NCBI GenBank assembly: GCA_030268105.1
Contig: BSDZ01000080.1
Location: forward strand, 3,287,501 to 3,351,500
Source: Volvox africanus
Lineage: Eukaryota; Chlorophyta; Chlorophyceae; Chlamydomonadales; Volvocaceae
Direction of reading: 5' to 3'
Length of the DNA: 64,000 nucleotides
Positions 16,401-26,638 of the stretch are shown here, piece after piece. A model generated the notes under the pieces. It was not told where the DNA came from, ran no database searches, and worked only from the letters and a program-made list of their open reading frames with translations. Each line of letters opens with the position of its first letter. Position 1 is the stretch's first letter. Position numbers and translations under genes: made by a program.

Positions 16401-17943
16401 CCTTGTCGCTGCTGATCCGCGTGTGCCGCCGTTGTGTCACCGCGCTACGGCCACCTGAGTCTCCGCCACCGCAGCCGCGGCTGCCGTCTGCGGCTGCCTC
16501 CTCCGCCTGCCCTCCGCCACAAAGGTTCCCCGCGTCTACCACGCCGAGGATATCGTCATCATCCGGCGGCAACGCGCCGCTGCTGAGACGCTTCATGCTA
16601 TTGGCCTCCGATACGCTGCGGTGTGCACGCGCTACCGCCACGTAACGGCCCTGTGATAACATGCTCGCAGCGGCGGAAGAGGGACTCACGACACTGCGTG
16701 ATAACGACAACGGCGATGGGTCGCGGTCCAAGATCTCCGCCCCTTCCATGTCTACTTCAAACGAGTCGAAGGGCACACTCGGCAGTCCCTCCTCTGAGTC
16801 CCAGTCCACTGACATCCCGTGCCGAGCAGAAGAACCACGAGCCGCTGCAGACGCCCCCAGGCCTATGCCTCTTGGGCCTTGTCCATATTTGGGCCCCGGG
16901 CCTGCAGTCCTTCCGCTACCTTTGGTGCTCGCAGATCGGCCTTGAGGGTAGAGTGATCGCACCTGCTCCTGCCCACCCCGCTGCGTGAGCCCATCTCCTT
17001 CGCCCCCAACCCTGTCACCCTCAATGCCAGCACCACCACTCCCACTGCTGTCACTCCAGCTTGTAGTAGTGTTGGTAGTCCCGGCCGTATATCCGCGCTG
17101 AGGCTGCCTATGATGGGAACCACCCTCCGTTGCGATTTTGCCCCGGGGGAACCTGGCCCCCTGCTGCCGCCCTGACCCTGGCCCCGCCGCTGCTCCAGCG
17201 CCTTCCAGCGAATTGCCGCCAGCCGACTGCACAATACGGCGGGGTGTTGATGCTGTCGTTGAGGCAGCAAAGACAGCGCAAATGGGCTCCTCCGGTATTG
17301 AGTGGTCGTGGAGCCAGGCGTTTGCGGGTGGGATGAAGACTGTCTCGTGAGGTAGCTGTGACAACGATCCGGAGCCGGCAGCGAGCGAACTACCACCGGT
17401 GGCACGGGAGCGCGCCACTGGGGAGATTACCGCACATGCAGGCGTATCTCCACCGCACGGCTCGGGCATGTCGGGTGCATCCAAGCTCAGCGGCGGCAGG
17501 CTGATCAGATCGCCGGGAGCAGCGGCTGTGGCTGGAGAACTATTGCAGGTGCCTCCCTGGGCCGCATCCGCACCGGCCACGATCGCCAGTTGCCGCGTCA
17601 TTGACACACGGGCGCGGCTGCCAGTTGTGACAGCACCGGAACTGCTTCCAAAATGCGCTTGCGGATGAACATAATCGTTACTGCCGCTCTGGTGCTGATT
17701 GCCGTGACGGGGCTCGCGAGTCGAGCCTGGAGCATCGTAGGAACGTTGCCGGCGGGTAACATGGACATCCGCCGTGCTGCCATCTTCAACTGCGGCGCAC
17801 CCCAACGAACATCGCCAGACGCTCCTCTTAATATGCAAACTATAATACCGTATGCGCAAGTGGGATAAATATCTGGAACAAGAAGACCAATACCAGCCTG
17901 TCATCAATCGGCTGAAGCATGTGCACACATCCCTGATGTACAT
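12111..17943 (-). CDS. Large Ser/Gly/Ala/Pro-rich disordered protein (two exons; start uncertain)
   Basis: Two open exons join in phase 0: up to 17943-14359 and 13991-12111, ending ...LAYYGLKP before TGA. The longest reading gives 1,822 residues, mostly low-complexity Ser/Gly/Ala/Pro/Gln. It has a polyglutamine stretch encoded at about 13448-13478, Pro runs, and many SPR or SPRP motifs typical of phosphorylated disordered regions. The only helix-like islands flank the intron: LLTAWSRWYLRKSLGPYA before it and LHTAFIRWLGHARRSK after it, both Trp/Arg-rich. The start is unclear: ATG at 17943 gives a Cys/Trp/Tyr-rich leader unlike the rest, ATG at 17601 (MTRQLAIVAGAD) looks better, or the exon may be internal to the gene at 18162-23549. 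No family recognised. Confidence 0.6.
13448..13478. repeat. CTG/CAG repeat encoding polyglutamine
   Basis: A run of about ten CTG triplets on the + strand, read as CAG (Gln) on the coding minus strand. It sits inside a longer Gln/Pro-rich segment of the disordered protein, so it is a translated and potentially length-variable repeat. Confidence 0.85.
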
Positions 17944-18161
17944 GCGTCCAACTCTTGCACTAAAGCAAATGCGGAAACGGAGCTACCATGCTAGAGCACG
18001 CGCGCTACGGACCCAATCAAGGTACGCAGGACAAAAGCCCACCTATGCCAAGCAATCCCATGTCATTACGGACTCCTAAGAGTGTTAGTTGGCACCGGTT
18101 CGTTTAACCAGGCGCAGCCCCAGTATCGCGCCCCCGCCAACCCCTTACTCAAGCCCCTTGC

Positions 18162-21100
18162 TTAGCAACATTCCTTGTCCGCACCCGTTACACGACGTCG
18201 CGGGCTGCGCTGCCCAGTTGATGACCGATTTCGCCTTGCGCGCCAACTCGCCCCCTGCCGCTGCTGCTCCTGAAGCTCCTCATCCGTCGTTGTATCAAAA
18301 GCGTGGCGCGACTCACGCCCCAGGCGCGCCAGACGCATCAGCATCTCCCGCGTTAAGGTGCGCCTCCTGCCAGCGCTATTGGAGACAGCCGTGTTGTCCC
18401 CGTTATCCTCGAAGGCCACCCTCGTTGTGTGCCCTGAGTCCCAATCCACGGCGGCTGCGCTGGGGCGCCGAGACGAGTACGCGAACGTCGTCCGAGATGA
18501 CGATAGGGTCTCCATCTCCACTGGCTCCTCGTCGATCATGACGCGGCCGCCGCTGCTGCTGATGCGGCCGAGGCCCCGGCCCAGCACACCACCCGTGCTG
18601 ACGGACAACCGGCCGGAGGCGGACTGGCGCCGTGCTCGTGAAGTGGGGCCCGCCTGAGAATACACCGTGGACTCCCGAGCGCTGCGCGTCCGGCCACCAC
18701 TGCTTCCACCACGAGACAGTGTACTACCCGTGACTAGAGCCGCGACCGCCATTGTGGCAAAGGGCGAGGTGGTGGACGTCGCCCCCGGCAGCGGGCGAAG
18801 CGGGGCGGCGATCGTGGACGTGTTAATTGTAGCACGGGACGCGGCGCCACGAAAAAAATCTGCGGCGGTGCAAATGTTGGGTGACTCTGGCATCAGCAAC
18901 TTATCTGCATCATGATTGTACGCGCTGCCGCGCGTGCTGGTGTGTTGGCCTGACAGCGGTACAGTAGTGGACAGGAAGTATTCCTGCGCAGTGCCCAGGG
19001 GTAGCTCTGACAGATCGTCCGGTGCAGCCCCCGGCTCCTGCGGCAACATCCCGGTCTGGGTTCCCTGCTCCGCCTTCTGGCTCGACCCGCCCGTTGGTAG
19101 AGTAGAGGCGTGTGGCCCCGATGGAACAGAAAGCGATGTTAGCTGTGGATGCGCAGGCATGGCGGCAGCTGACGGGCCGGACGTACTAGGAAGCTGCGAT
19201 GGGGACGGCGTAGAGGCGCAAGCCTTGGCAGAGCTGCTAGAGATGCCGCCCTGCTGGAACGCGGGTGACCCCCTGCCGAAGGCGGTGGCTAAGTAATGGG
19301 ATGATGGGCTGGCAAGCGCCGGGGACTGTGGACGCGCCGCCATGGATACGTTGGACGGAGGGGACCTGGGCATGCTGCTCCCGTCCCCAGTCTGTTGTAT
19401 GCTGCTGATGGCCATGGTAGGGGTCACGAACCAGGTCGTCCCTGTTGGTACCACAGGTGCAGGGACCCAGTCGCTGGAGAGCCGTGCCGCCGTTACGGCA
19501 TGCAATGCACCGCCAGACATGGATTGGTGCGGTCGATGCCTTGTGACGGACTCCGAGCCGCTGCCATTGCTTCGCTGCTTAATACTGCGCCTCTCCGACG
19601 CTGCTGCGTATTCCATGGGGTGGTCCGGTAAACCTGCAGTGTGCAATATGCAGCCAACAGGAGCGGATGTATCAAATCTGGAGCCCTCCCCCCGCCTCGC
19701 AGTGGAAAAGCTCCACCTCAACCCATGTCCCCGTCAAGGTGTACTATGCCCGCGGCCGCCATACCTACACGCTAGCCTTCCTCACGCCAGCTTGTGGCAT
19801 TCTAACTTGCCCCTGATCGAAGCACACAGCAATCATCATGTCAACATTCCCGCTCTTCGCATAAGCCTGACCTTCAGAACCCAGATCCAAGCTGGGCCGA
19901 AGCGCCAGAGCCAGATCCTCTGACTTGCGAGAATGGAAGTTCTCCACACGCGCCACGATCCGGTCTGTCAGAGTCCCGCCGGCCAATGCCGATGACGTAG
20001 GCGTCGAAGCAGCGTCAGCCAAAGAAGGCATACCTACGCCCGTAGCCGCTAAATGCGCCACATTGTGGAAGCCTTTTTGGCGGAAACGGTCGCGCACAAT
20101 TTCCAACAGCGCTGGCACCATGCCGCCAGTGCGTGCGATATCGGCGGCGGTGATGGTGATGCTGACGCCGGAGACGTGGGACGATGCATCACCAGTGCTG
20201 AGCCGGGGCCGCAACGAGGCCATAGCTGGCATGGATAAGCCCTCCGGACCAGCGCCAAGAGGCTCGGAAGGTGCTGCAGCGCTGGATGGAGCCAGGTCCA
20301 AATGGATGGCGTGGCAGAGTGCGTGACGGCAGACGAAGCAGGTCGCATGAGGGTTTAGGGAATGGTGAAGAATTTATGGTGAATCTATATCGGCCGAGTT
20401 CAGGGAGGCGCATCATTGGGCACTCGGACTTGCAAGTGTGATGTTATACCTTGCTGTATCACTGAAGAATGCAAAACAGAGGACAACCTTGGACACCGTC
20501 ACGATCGCTCTCGCCCAAGAACCTATGTCTGCGCCTTTAAACACTGACATTGAAGCATGCCCATACTCGTATTAAGAGAAGCCTCCGCTCAGCAGAAGAT
20601 TCATATGTAGAAACTACGTTTTCCTGCATCGAAACCATCACGCCTCTACAAAGCCCCCAATCCATGGTCTATAACGCACCCGCTTTGTTCATCTGGCCTG
20701 GACATCGCTGTCGATATACCATTTGCTGCCAGCGGCGACTCCTGCTCGCCATCGAGACTGCCTGGACCCACAGCTTTCTGCTGCGGTGATGACAGTGAAG
20801 ATGGTTGCAGTTGAGGGCTGTGGACGTCCCCGGCCAAGGAGAGCTGCTCTTCAGTAGAGGCCGCCACTGCGCATTTCGGCGCAGCCTGCGCTGCACGTGC
20901 CGCAGTCACGGCGGATGCGAAGGGACTTCCGAGTGCATCATCCGTGCTGCCGAGCGCCCCGCCTAGAACGATCTGCTCCTGCCGCTCTGCCTCTATCTCC
21001 CCGGTTGCGGGGCTCCCAGCCTCCTCATCGTCGCTGCTCTCCTCCCACGGTAGCTTGCACATCTGCTCTGCATGTATAAAGTCATTGCTAGACGGGCCAC

Positions 21101-23549
21101 CAGACACAGACCTGTGCCAGTGATGCAACCCATCCACACGCTCACTTGCGCGGGACCCACCCACGTCTTCTAAGGTTGTTGCTGCCGTTGGTGCTGCCGC
21201 CGCAGCTCCTCTTGGCGATGCGGATGCCCCGTCTGACGTGGGGCCTGGCCACCGTGCGGAAGTGTTGCTGCTGCCCTGGGCGGGTGCCTCCGGCAGCTGT
21301 TTATCAACATGGTCCTCAGACATGTCCGCGTTCTCCTCATCTACTTTCTGAAGCCCTTGCGTCGGGCCTGCGCCGGAGCGGCTTGCCGTTAGGCTGTCTC
21401 CACTGCTGCGGAGTTTAAGCCGGCTGGAGCTTGCAAAGACCTTGGTGTTTATGCCGAAGGAGAAGTCCCCAACGGGGATCCGCGCCGCCAGCGACTGCGC
21501 AGAGCAACTCAGGGGCTGTATGGTAAAGGCATCAGCACACTGAGACATAGACTCCAAAGCGCACGCAGCTGAGGGTGCCGCTGGCCGGTCTTGAACAGGT
21601 TCGCTGTGAAAGGGGTCCAGCTGCGCGGAGAGATGTACAGCTTGATGGCTATGGCCACTGCCTGCAGGAGAAGCATTCGTTGGGACTGCCCCGCCGCCGC
21701 TGGATGGCGCACCGCTGTGGCTGCTGTCCGCGGCCAGCAGCCGTGAGGGGATGGAGCCAACGGACGGCGTGGAATCGGCAGTAGCGGAGGTGGCTGCGCT
21801 ACTCTGGGACATTTCCGCGGGAGGCCTGAAACCGATGGAGGATGTTGAAGGTACGGATGCTGAGGCGACCGCGCTCCCCCAGCTGGTTGGCGGGACGAAA
21901 CCTATCACAGGTGCCTGGTTCCCGCTGGGTACGGCTCCGGGCGGCAACCCCGATGGCAGTACAAATCCGATGGCGGGAGCCTCGCCTCTGCTGGACTGGG
22001 CTCCGTGCCGAGCGCCCTCGTCAGGCTCAGAGAAGGGACGCGGCGAGTTCGATGATGACCGTTCAGTTGGCAACATTTGGGAATCAGCATTTTTCTCGCA
22101 TCCCTCGATTCCGCCGCTGCCCACGCCGATTAACATTACTCCAGAATCCGCCGACGAGAACTTCCAGCCCAGTCCGCCGGAGCTGGTGCTGCCAGTGCTT
22201 GGGAAACGGTCCTTGCTCTTGCTGAGCTGCTGTGTAAGGGCCGCCGGATCAGGCTGAAAATGTAACCCAGCCCGTGGGGACGCAGCCGCATCGGCATCTT
22301 CCGCAGCCGAATGCCCGGGCCACTGTAGGTCCCCAGCAGATATGCCCCTTGGAGCGGAGCCAACAGAGGCCGTCGGAGAAAGGTCCGTATGCAGACCCCC
22401 GGGAGGCCCGGTGGATTTGTCCAAACCAGCGAACCGCGAGACGGCAGGTGGCGGCGGAATCCTGGACCTGGTCACCACATTGCGCTGATGATCTGGGTCT
22501 TGGCGGGAGCTGCTGGGCGACACCATGCCCTCCTCCAGCTGCGCAAGTTCCCCTCCGATTGATAATTGGATGGATGGCCGGTTGAAGAGCTGCCGCTGCT
22601 GCCCCGCCTCCTGGTTGGCCTTCAACACTGTGCGACCGGCGGGAACGATGGCAGTTGAGCGCAGCTGGCTAGCGACGCTGGGACTGATAGCACCCGAACC
22701 AGCCTCCCGCGCAATAGGTTGGCCTAGGGAGGAGACCGTCGATCGCCCATCGTTGCCATCCGTCCCACTGCTCTCGACCTTCAATAAGCTGCCAGATGAC
22801 TGAAACGCATCGGCACGTCCCACAAGCCGCCTCTGGACTGTATCACTGACCGCCTTCTGGTATTGTGTTCGCAGCTGCTCCCCCTGCGTCGGCACCTGGC
22901 CACCCTTGAAGGAGCTCCGCACGCGCGGCGACAGGCTGCGCTTGAGCGCTTGCAAGGCCGAGCTCACAGGTGATCCCGCGGCTGGTGCTGCTGTTAGCGG
23001 CGGCTCGTCGCCATCTGCCCCGTACCGAGCGCGATGACTGGGCCGCCTCGAACATCGCAGTTGTTCTAAGTCATCTAAGCACATCCCAATTCCCTCGTCT
23101 AGCTCGGTCTCGGCGGGAGTGTCCTCCCATTCCACTTCGTCCGACGCTATCCCTCCCCATGAGTCAGGGACAGAGATGCCATTCGCCATCAGCCGCGATG
23201 AAGTCTGGCTGTCATGCTGGGCCAATGCATCTTCGGGTAATGTAGATACATCGCTTGTGCGTCGAGCTTCAGGGACAGCCGTATCGTGCCCCAAAACACC
23301 GGCGGAGGGGAACCTTTGATGGGCATCCAAGCCGCTGGAACGAACATCTTCGTTGATGCTCTGCGTTTGGAACTGCTGCTTCGAGAATGAGGGCAGATTC
23401 CGCTGCCATCCACCTGCCGAACCCGAGATAGTCTCCAAGTTTTCCACACACGACTGAAGGCGACAGTGCAGTTGCTTAACTTTGATTTTTAACCCTTCAG
23501 CTGTTCTGAATACAGATGATTCGTCTGCACCATAGCTTCGCGGTACCAT
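18162..23549 (-). CDS. Large disordered Ser/Ala/Gly-rich protein, three exons, about 1,583 aa
   Basis: Exons 23549-20680, 20281-19872 and 19633-18162 join with matching phases (2, then 1) using GTGCGT and GTCAGG donors, and read to a TAA at 18162. The start ATG at 23549 (MVPRSYGADESS) is followed by a short helical segment, LKIKVKQLHCRLQSCVENLE, perhaps a small coiled coil. Then comes about 900 residues of acidic and Ser/Pro/Gly-rich disorder. Exon 2 holds the one segment that looks folded: ITITAADIARTGG, then VPALLEIVRDRFRQKGFHN. Exon 3 returns to low complexity and ends in an Arg-rich tail (SWRARRNRSSTGQ). No catalytic motif, membrane segment or signal peptide is visible and no family is recognised. 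A phase-1 donor just before the stop could instead continue into the neighbour at 12111-17943. Confidence 0.65.
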
Positions 23550-24344
23550 TGGTTTGACCGCCGCATCCGGCAGGCAAAGGTTTCCCGACGGGCCTCCGTA
23601 ACGTCAGTCCATTTTCTTTAAACAATACTCAGGGAACCATGGTAACTACGTAGGAGTTGACCTTTTTATATGTCCACCAAAGTGACGCTGTTAAAAAACT
23701 GTACATTTCATGTGCACAAGTAACGTTATAATGTTAAGGTGCAAGAAACAGTTAACACGATCAACAAAACTGCCGAACTGTCGAACAATGGGTCGTACCC
23801 GAAAACTTGCATGTTAAATGCACATTGCATGCCATAACCTGCCAGTTATTTAGAAACCTCTAACCAGTGCCAAATTCGACATTGCGTCAATATATTACCG
23901 CCTGAGCAGAGCAAGTCAATAGGAACTCAAGCATCTGGCATCTGCGGGTTGCATAAGCGTCCTCACACACAACGCTCATAAAACAATATTAAGACATGAT
24001 TCATTTAGACGTAAGTCACATCGGTTGACACGATGTCAGCCTGTCCAGCCACAAGTCCCTATCGCCCCGCCACCCACGCGCACACATGTAATCCGATCCG
24101 CGTGAACTCCTTGCGCCTTACAATACCAGCTTCTCGAAACATCCCGCAATCTATATCTGAAAGAATGAAACGTCTACCTATTCATGCTCTGAAAGTCATC
24201 CACAAGTGTCACACACGATGCAACGAGGTAAATCGGAACGATCAGCAGTATAAGCGCCGGTTGGGCGACAAGGGGATGGCAAGGACCATACGCCCCCTCC
24301 TTGCAGCTAGCGCAGTCCACATAAGAGTGAAGGTCAGTTTACAG
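23550..24344. other. Intergenic between two minus-strand genes
   Basis: AT-richer than its flanks. It should hold the promoter and 5' UTR of the disordered-protein gene and the 3' UTR of the SHIPPO gene. TTACA at 24118-24122 reads TGTAA on the minus strand about 225 nt past the SHIPPO stop and is the better poly(A) candidate for that gene. A second TGTAA (24339-24343) starts only 1 nt after the stop. Confidence 0.6.
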
Positions 24345-26197
24345 CTAGTTCTCGTAGGTCCCGGGACCCTGCAGGTCGGCAGTTAAGGCAGCCAAGTTGT
24401 CAGCATTCCTGATGACTAAAACACTGTAAAATGGAACGTCACAAGATCTTGCGGACCTAATCGACCTGATGTTGCGCAACATAGCTCTTTGACATAACAA
24501 TTCCCGTACGTACCGGTGTTTGACTCGTCTTGAATACCATTCTTGGTTGGGACCCAAAACCGTACGCCGGTATATTCGCCCGTACGCTTAGGCTCTGCTT
24601 GCCGAAGCTGGTTATGTTGTTAGGTTGCTGTCGGTCATAGTTATTCGGGGAAAAGCTTCCCCGCAAAGCTTTGGCGTGCTGGGACGTGATGAAACGCGCT
24701 GACTCCTTATCACGGTCGCTACTGCCAAATCCATAAGCCGGCATCGTCCGTGATAGTGATAACGTTTGTTTACCAATCTGCGGGACATGACAAGGCAGAC
24801 AGGGGGGCGTCGGTGCTCCATATAGTTCAGCTGCAAGAGACGCAGTTGCATCGACTGGAGGCTACAGACCGCATGGAAAAGCCCTCAGCTAAACTGCCGC
24901 AGAAAGGCCAAACAACACGGGCAATCTTGGCCATGCTCGCGGCCAGCGTGGGCCCTATTGCGAGTGGCTGGTGGACCGACTTACACTGTTCCACGTCTCG
25001 TATTGTCCAGCAGCCGGCATGGTCTTCGAAAGAGCTTCATACCTATCCCTGCTCGGGCACAGACAAGGTGGTGTGCTCTCGACAAATCGGCATGCTTTCA
25101 ACATCAGCACAGGGGACTAACTTGTGTGGGCAACGATGGTGGGTAAGGATGCGGAACCCCGACTTCAAAAAGGCAAACTTTGGCCGCTGCATTGCCTGAC
25201 CATGTAGACAGCAGCTTCCAGGATCGGCCTGGCAAGAGGTCGCCACGTTCACATTCAGTCACTCACGACACTGGTGGCATTCCACTCTCATGCGATCAGC
25301 GAATGCTAGGCATGACACTGTCCTATGGACCATCGCTAATCCTGCTCCCTCTTATGAAAATCTCATGTGCATATGTTATTGTCCTGAGTAATAAATGAAC
25401 GACGTAACACGAAGACTCACTTTAGGCGGTCCGTCCGTGGTAGGGAAAACGACGGCGAGCTGGTTTTCGAGCTGGTTATTTGCTGCCCGAGTGCCCCTGG
25501 CAAGTCATATGACCCAGGCGGCGACCCCATGGTGCCACGTTGCTGCTCAATGTGCCGGCTAGATAGGAAAACCTTTTGCGCCTGATCCCGCGTACTGGAA
25601 CCAAACCGCACGCGTGACGGGCTGCGGTTGGACGATGTAGGTTGCTCGCCTATGGCATAAACAACGGCCTGGTAAACTCCTGGCCCGGGTGTGGTACTCG
25701 GGGTGGGCTGCAGGAATGGAGGGAACACGGGACAAATTAGACACGCCAAACAAGAGGTGCTAAACTCGTTTACACAGGCAACAACATTAGGCACTTGCCT
25801 TCAAGCGGGCAGTTTGCGGGAACGAGTACGAAGCGGCAGTTTCCTTGCGTGCCTCTGCTTGACGATCCAACGCTCCAGGAACATTGTATATATGCCCTGG
25901 TCCCTCGCGGCATTTCCGGTCGATCTGCGATTATGGGCACGTTAGCGCAGCTGTTAGTCTCAGTTGCAACTACATGCCAACGACGTGTACTTTCTAGCAA
26001 TACTGAAAACATACCTCAACATGTGATTGTGATAGATATATTTTCTCGCGGCCTTCGCGACTGCCACCCATTGAAAAAGCAGGTGAATTGGTCTTCTTAG
26101 AATCCGCCTGTTTCCCGAACATGCTCCTTCCAGAAGGCCTGCCCCATGGCTGCTTTACAAATGGATTTTCGGAGTCGTGGACTGCCATAGCTGGCAC
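24345..26197 (-). CDS. SHIPPO/STPG (sperm-tail PG-rich) repeat protein, flagellar type
   Basis: Exons in transcription order: 26197-26015, 25707-25421, a probable 28-nt microexon 25228-25201, 24777-24466, and a 24-nt terminal exon 24368-24345, giving about 277 residues. Repeat hallmarks are TTPGPGVYQ, SPPGSYDLPGALGQQ, the YGFGSSDRDK and AYGFGSQPR blocks, SFGKQ, IGKQ, KVFLSSRH, and terminal GPGTYEN before TAG. SHIPPO/STPG proteins (ODF3, CIMAP) bind ciliary microtubules, several as inner-lumen proteins of the doublet, so an axonemal role is likely by family, not shown here. The microexon is inferred from phase (2 in, 0 out) and splice sites; without it exons 2 and 4 do not join in frame. The start could be the first Met or the one three codons later. 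Confidence 0.82.
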
Positions 26198-26638
26198 TGC
26201 CCAACCGTGGGCCGCGTGGCGTGCTCGCCCCTTTTACGTCGAAACGACCAGTAACGAACTTCGCAACTAGTTAGATTACTCAATGGTACAAAGAAGCTGT
26301 TGACATATATGAGGCGATTTAAGATTCGAATAAACACGTTCTCCAAGTCTGTAATAACTACTACTAAGGTATGGCAGAATGTATTGCTTCCGTGCGACTG
26401 CTGTAATTAACAACACAATTAAGATATAAGGTATTCCGGCTCTGCGCCCTCAAAGCAGCTTGGCTTTGGGTAGTACGTAGTACGATGTACGACGGCGACT
26501 AATCCACGATTCCACTTGAAGATTCAGGACGAGTACGAATGTATATGTTCGCTTTAGGATTCCTTCTTCTGTGGACATGATTGATGTAGTGCATGAATGC
26601 GTTGCGGTTCCGCTGATCCACAGGATTGCAATTACAGG
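26198..26638. promoter_or_regulatory. Divergent promoter region, SHIPPO gene / CNNM gene
   Basis: About 440 bp separates the two start codons, which point away from each other. It is AT-rich relative to the exons and contains no convincing ORF. It must hold both 5' UTRs and probably both core promoters. No specific box could be assigned. Confidence 0.5.

Noticed and set aside
12279..19923. Plus-strand ORFs opposite the disordered proteins (for example 15821-16645)
   Set aside because: GC-rich antisense shadows of long minus-strand exons. The minus strand has consistent splice phases and proper ends; the plus ORFs have neither.
25795..26012. Extra exon of the SHIPPO gene between the first two exons
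   Set aside because: Exon 1 ends and exon 2 begins in phase 0 and they join directly into a normal SHIPPO repeat, so nothing is missing there.
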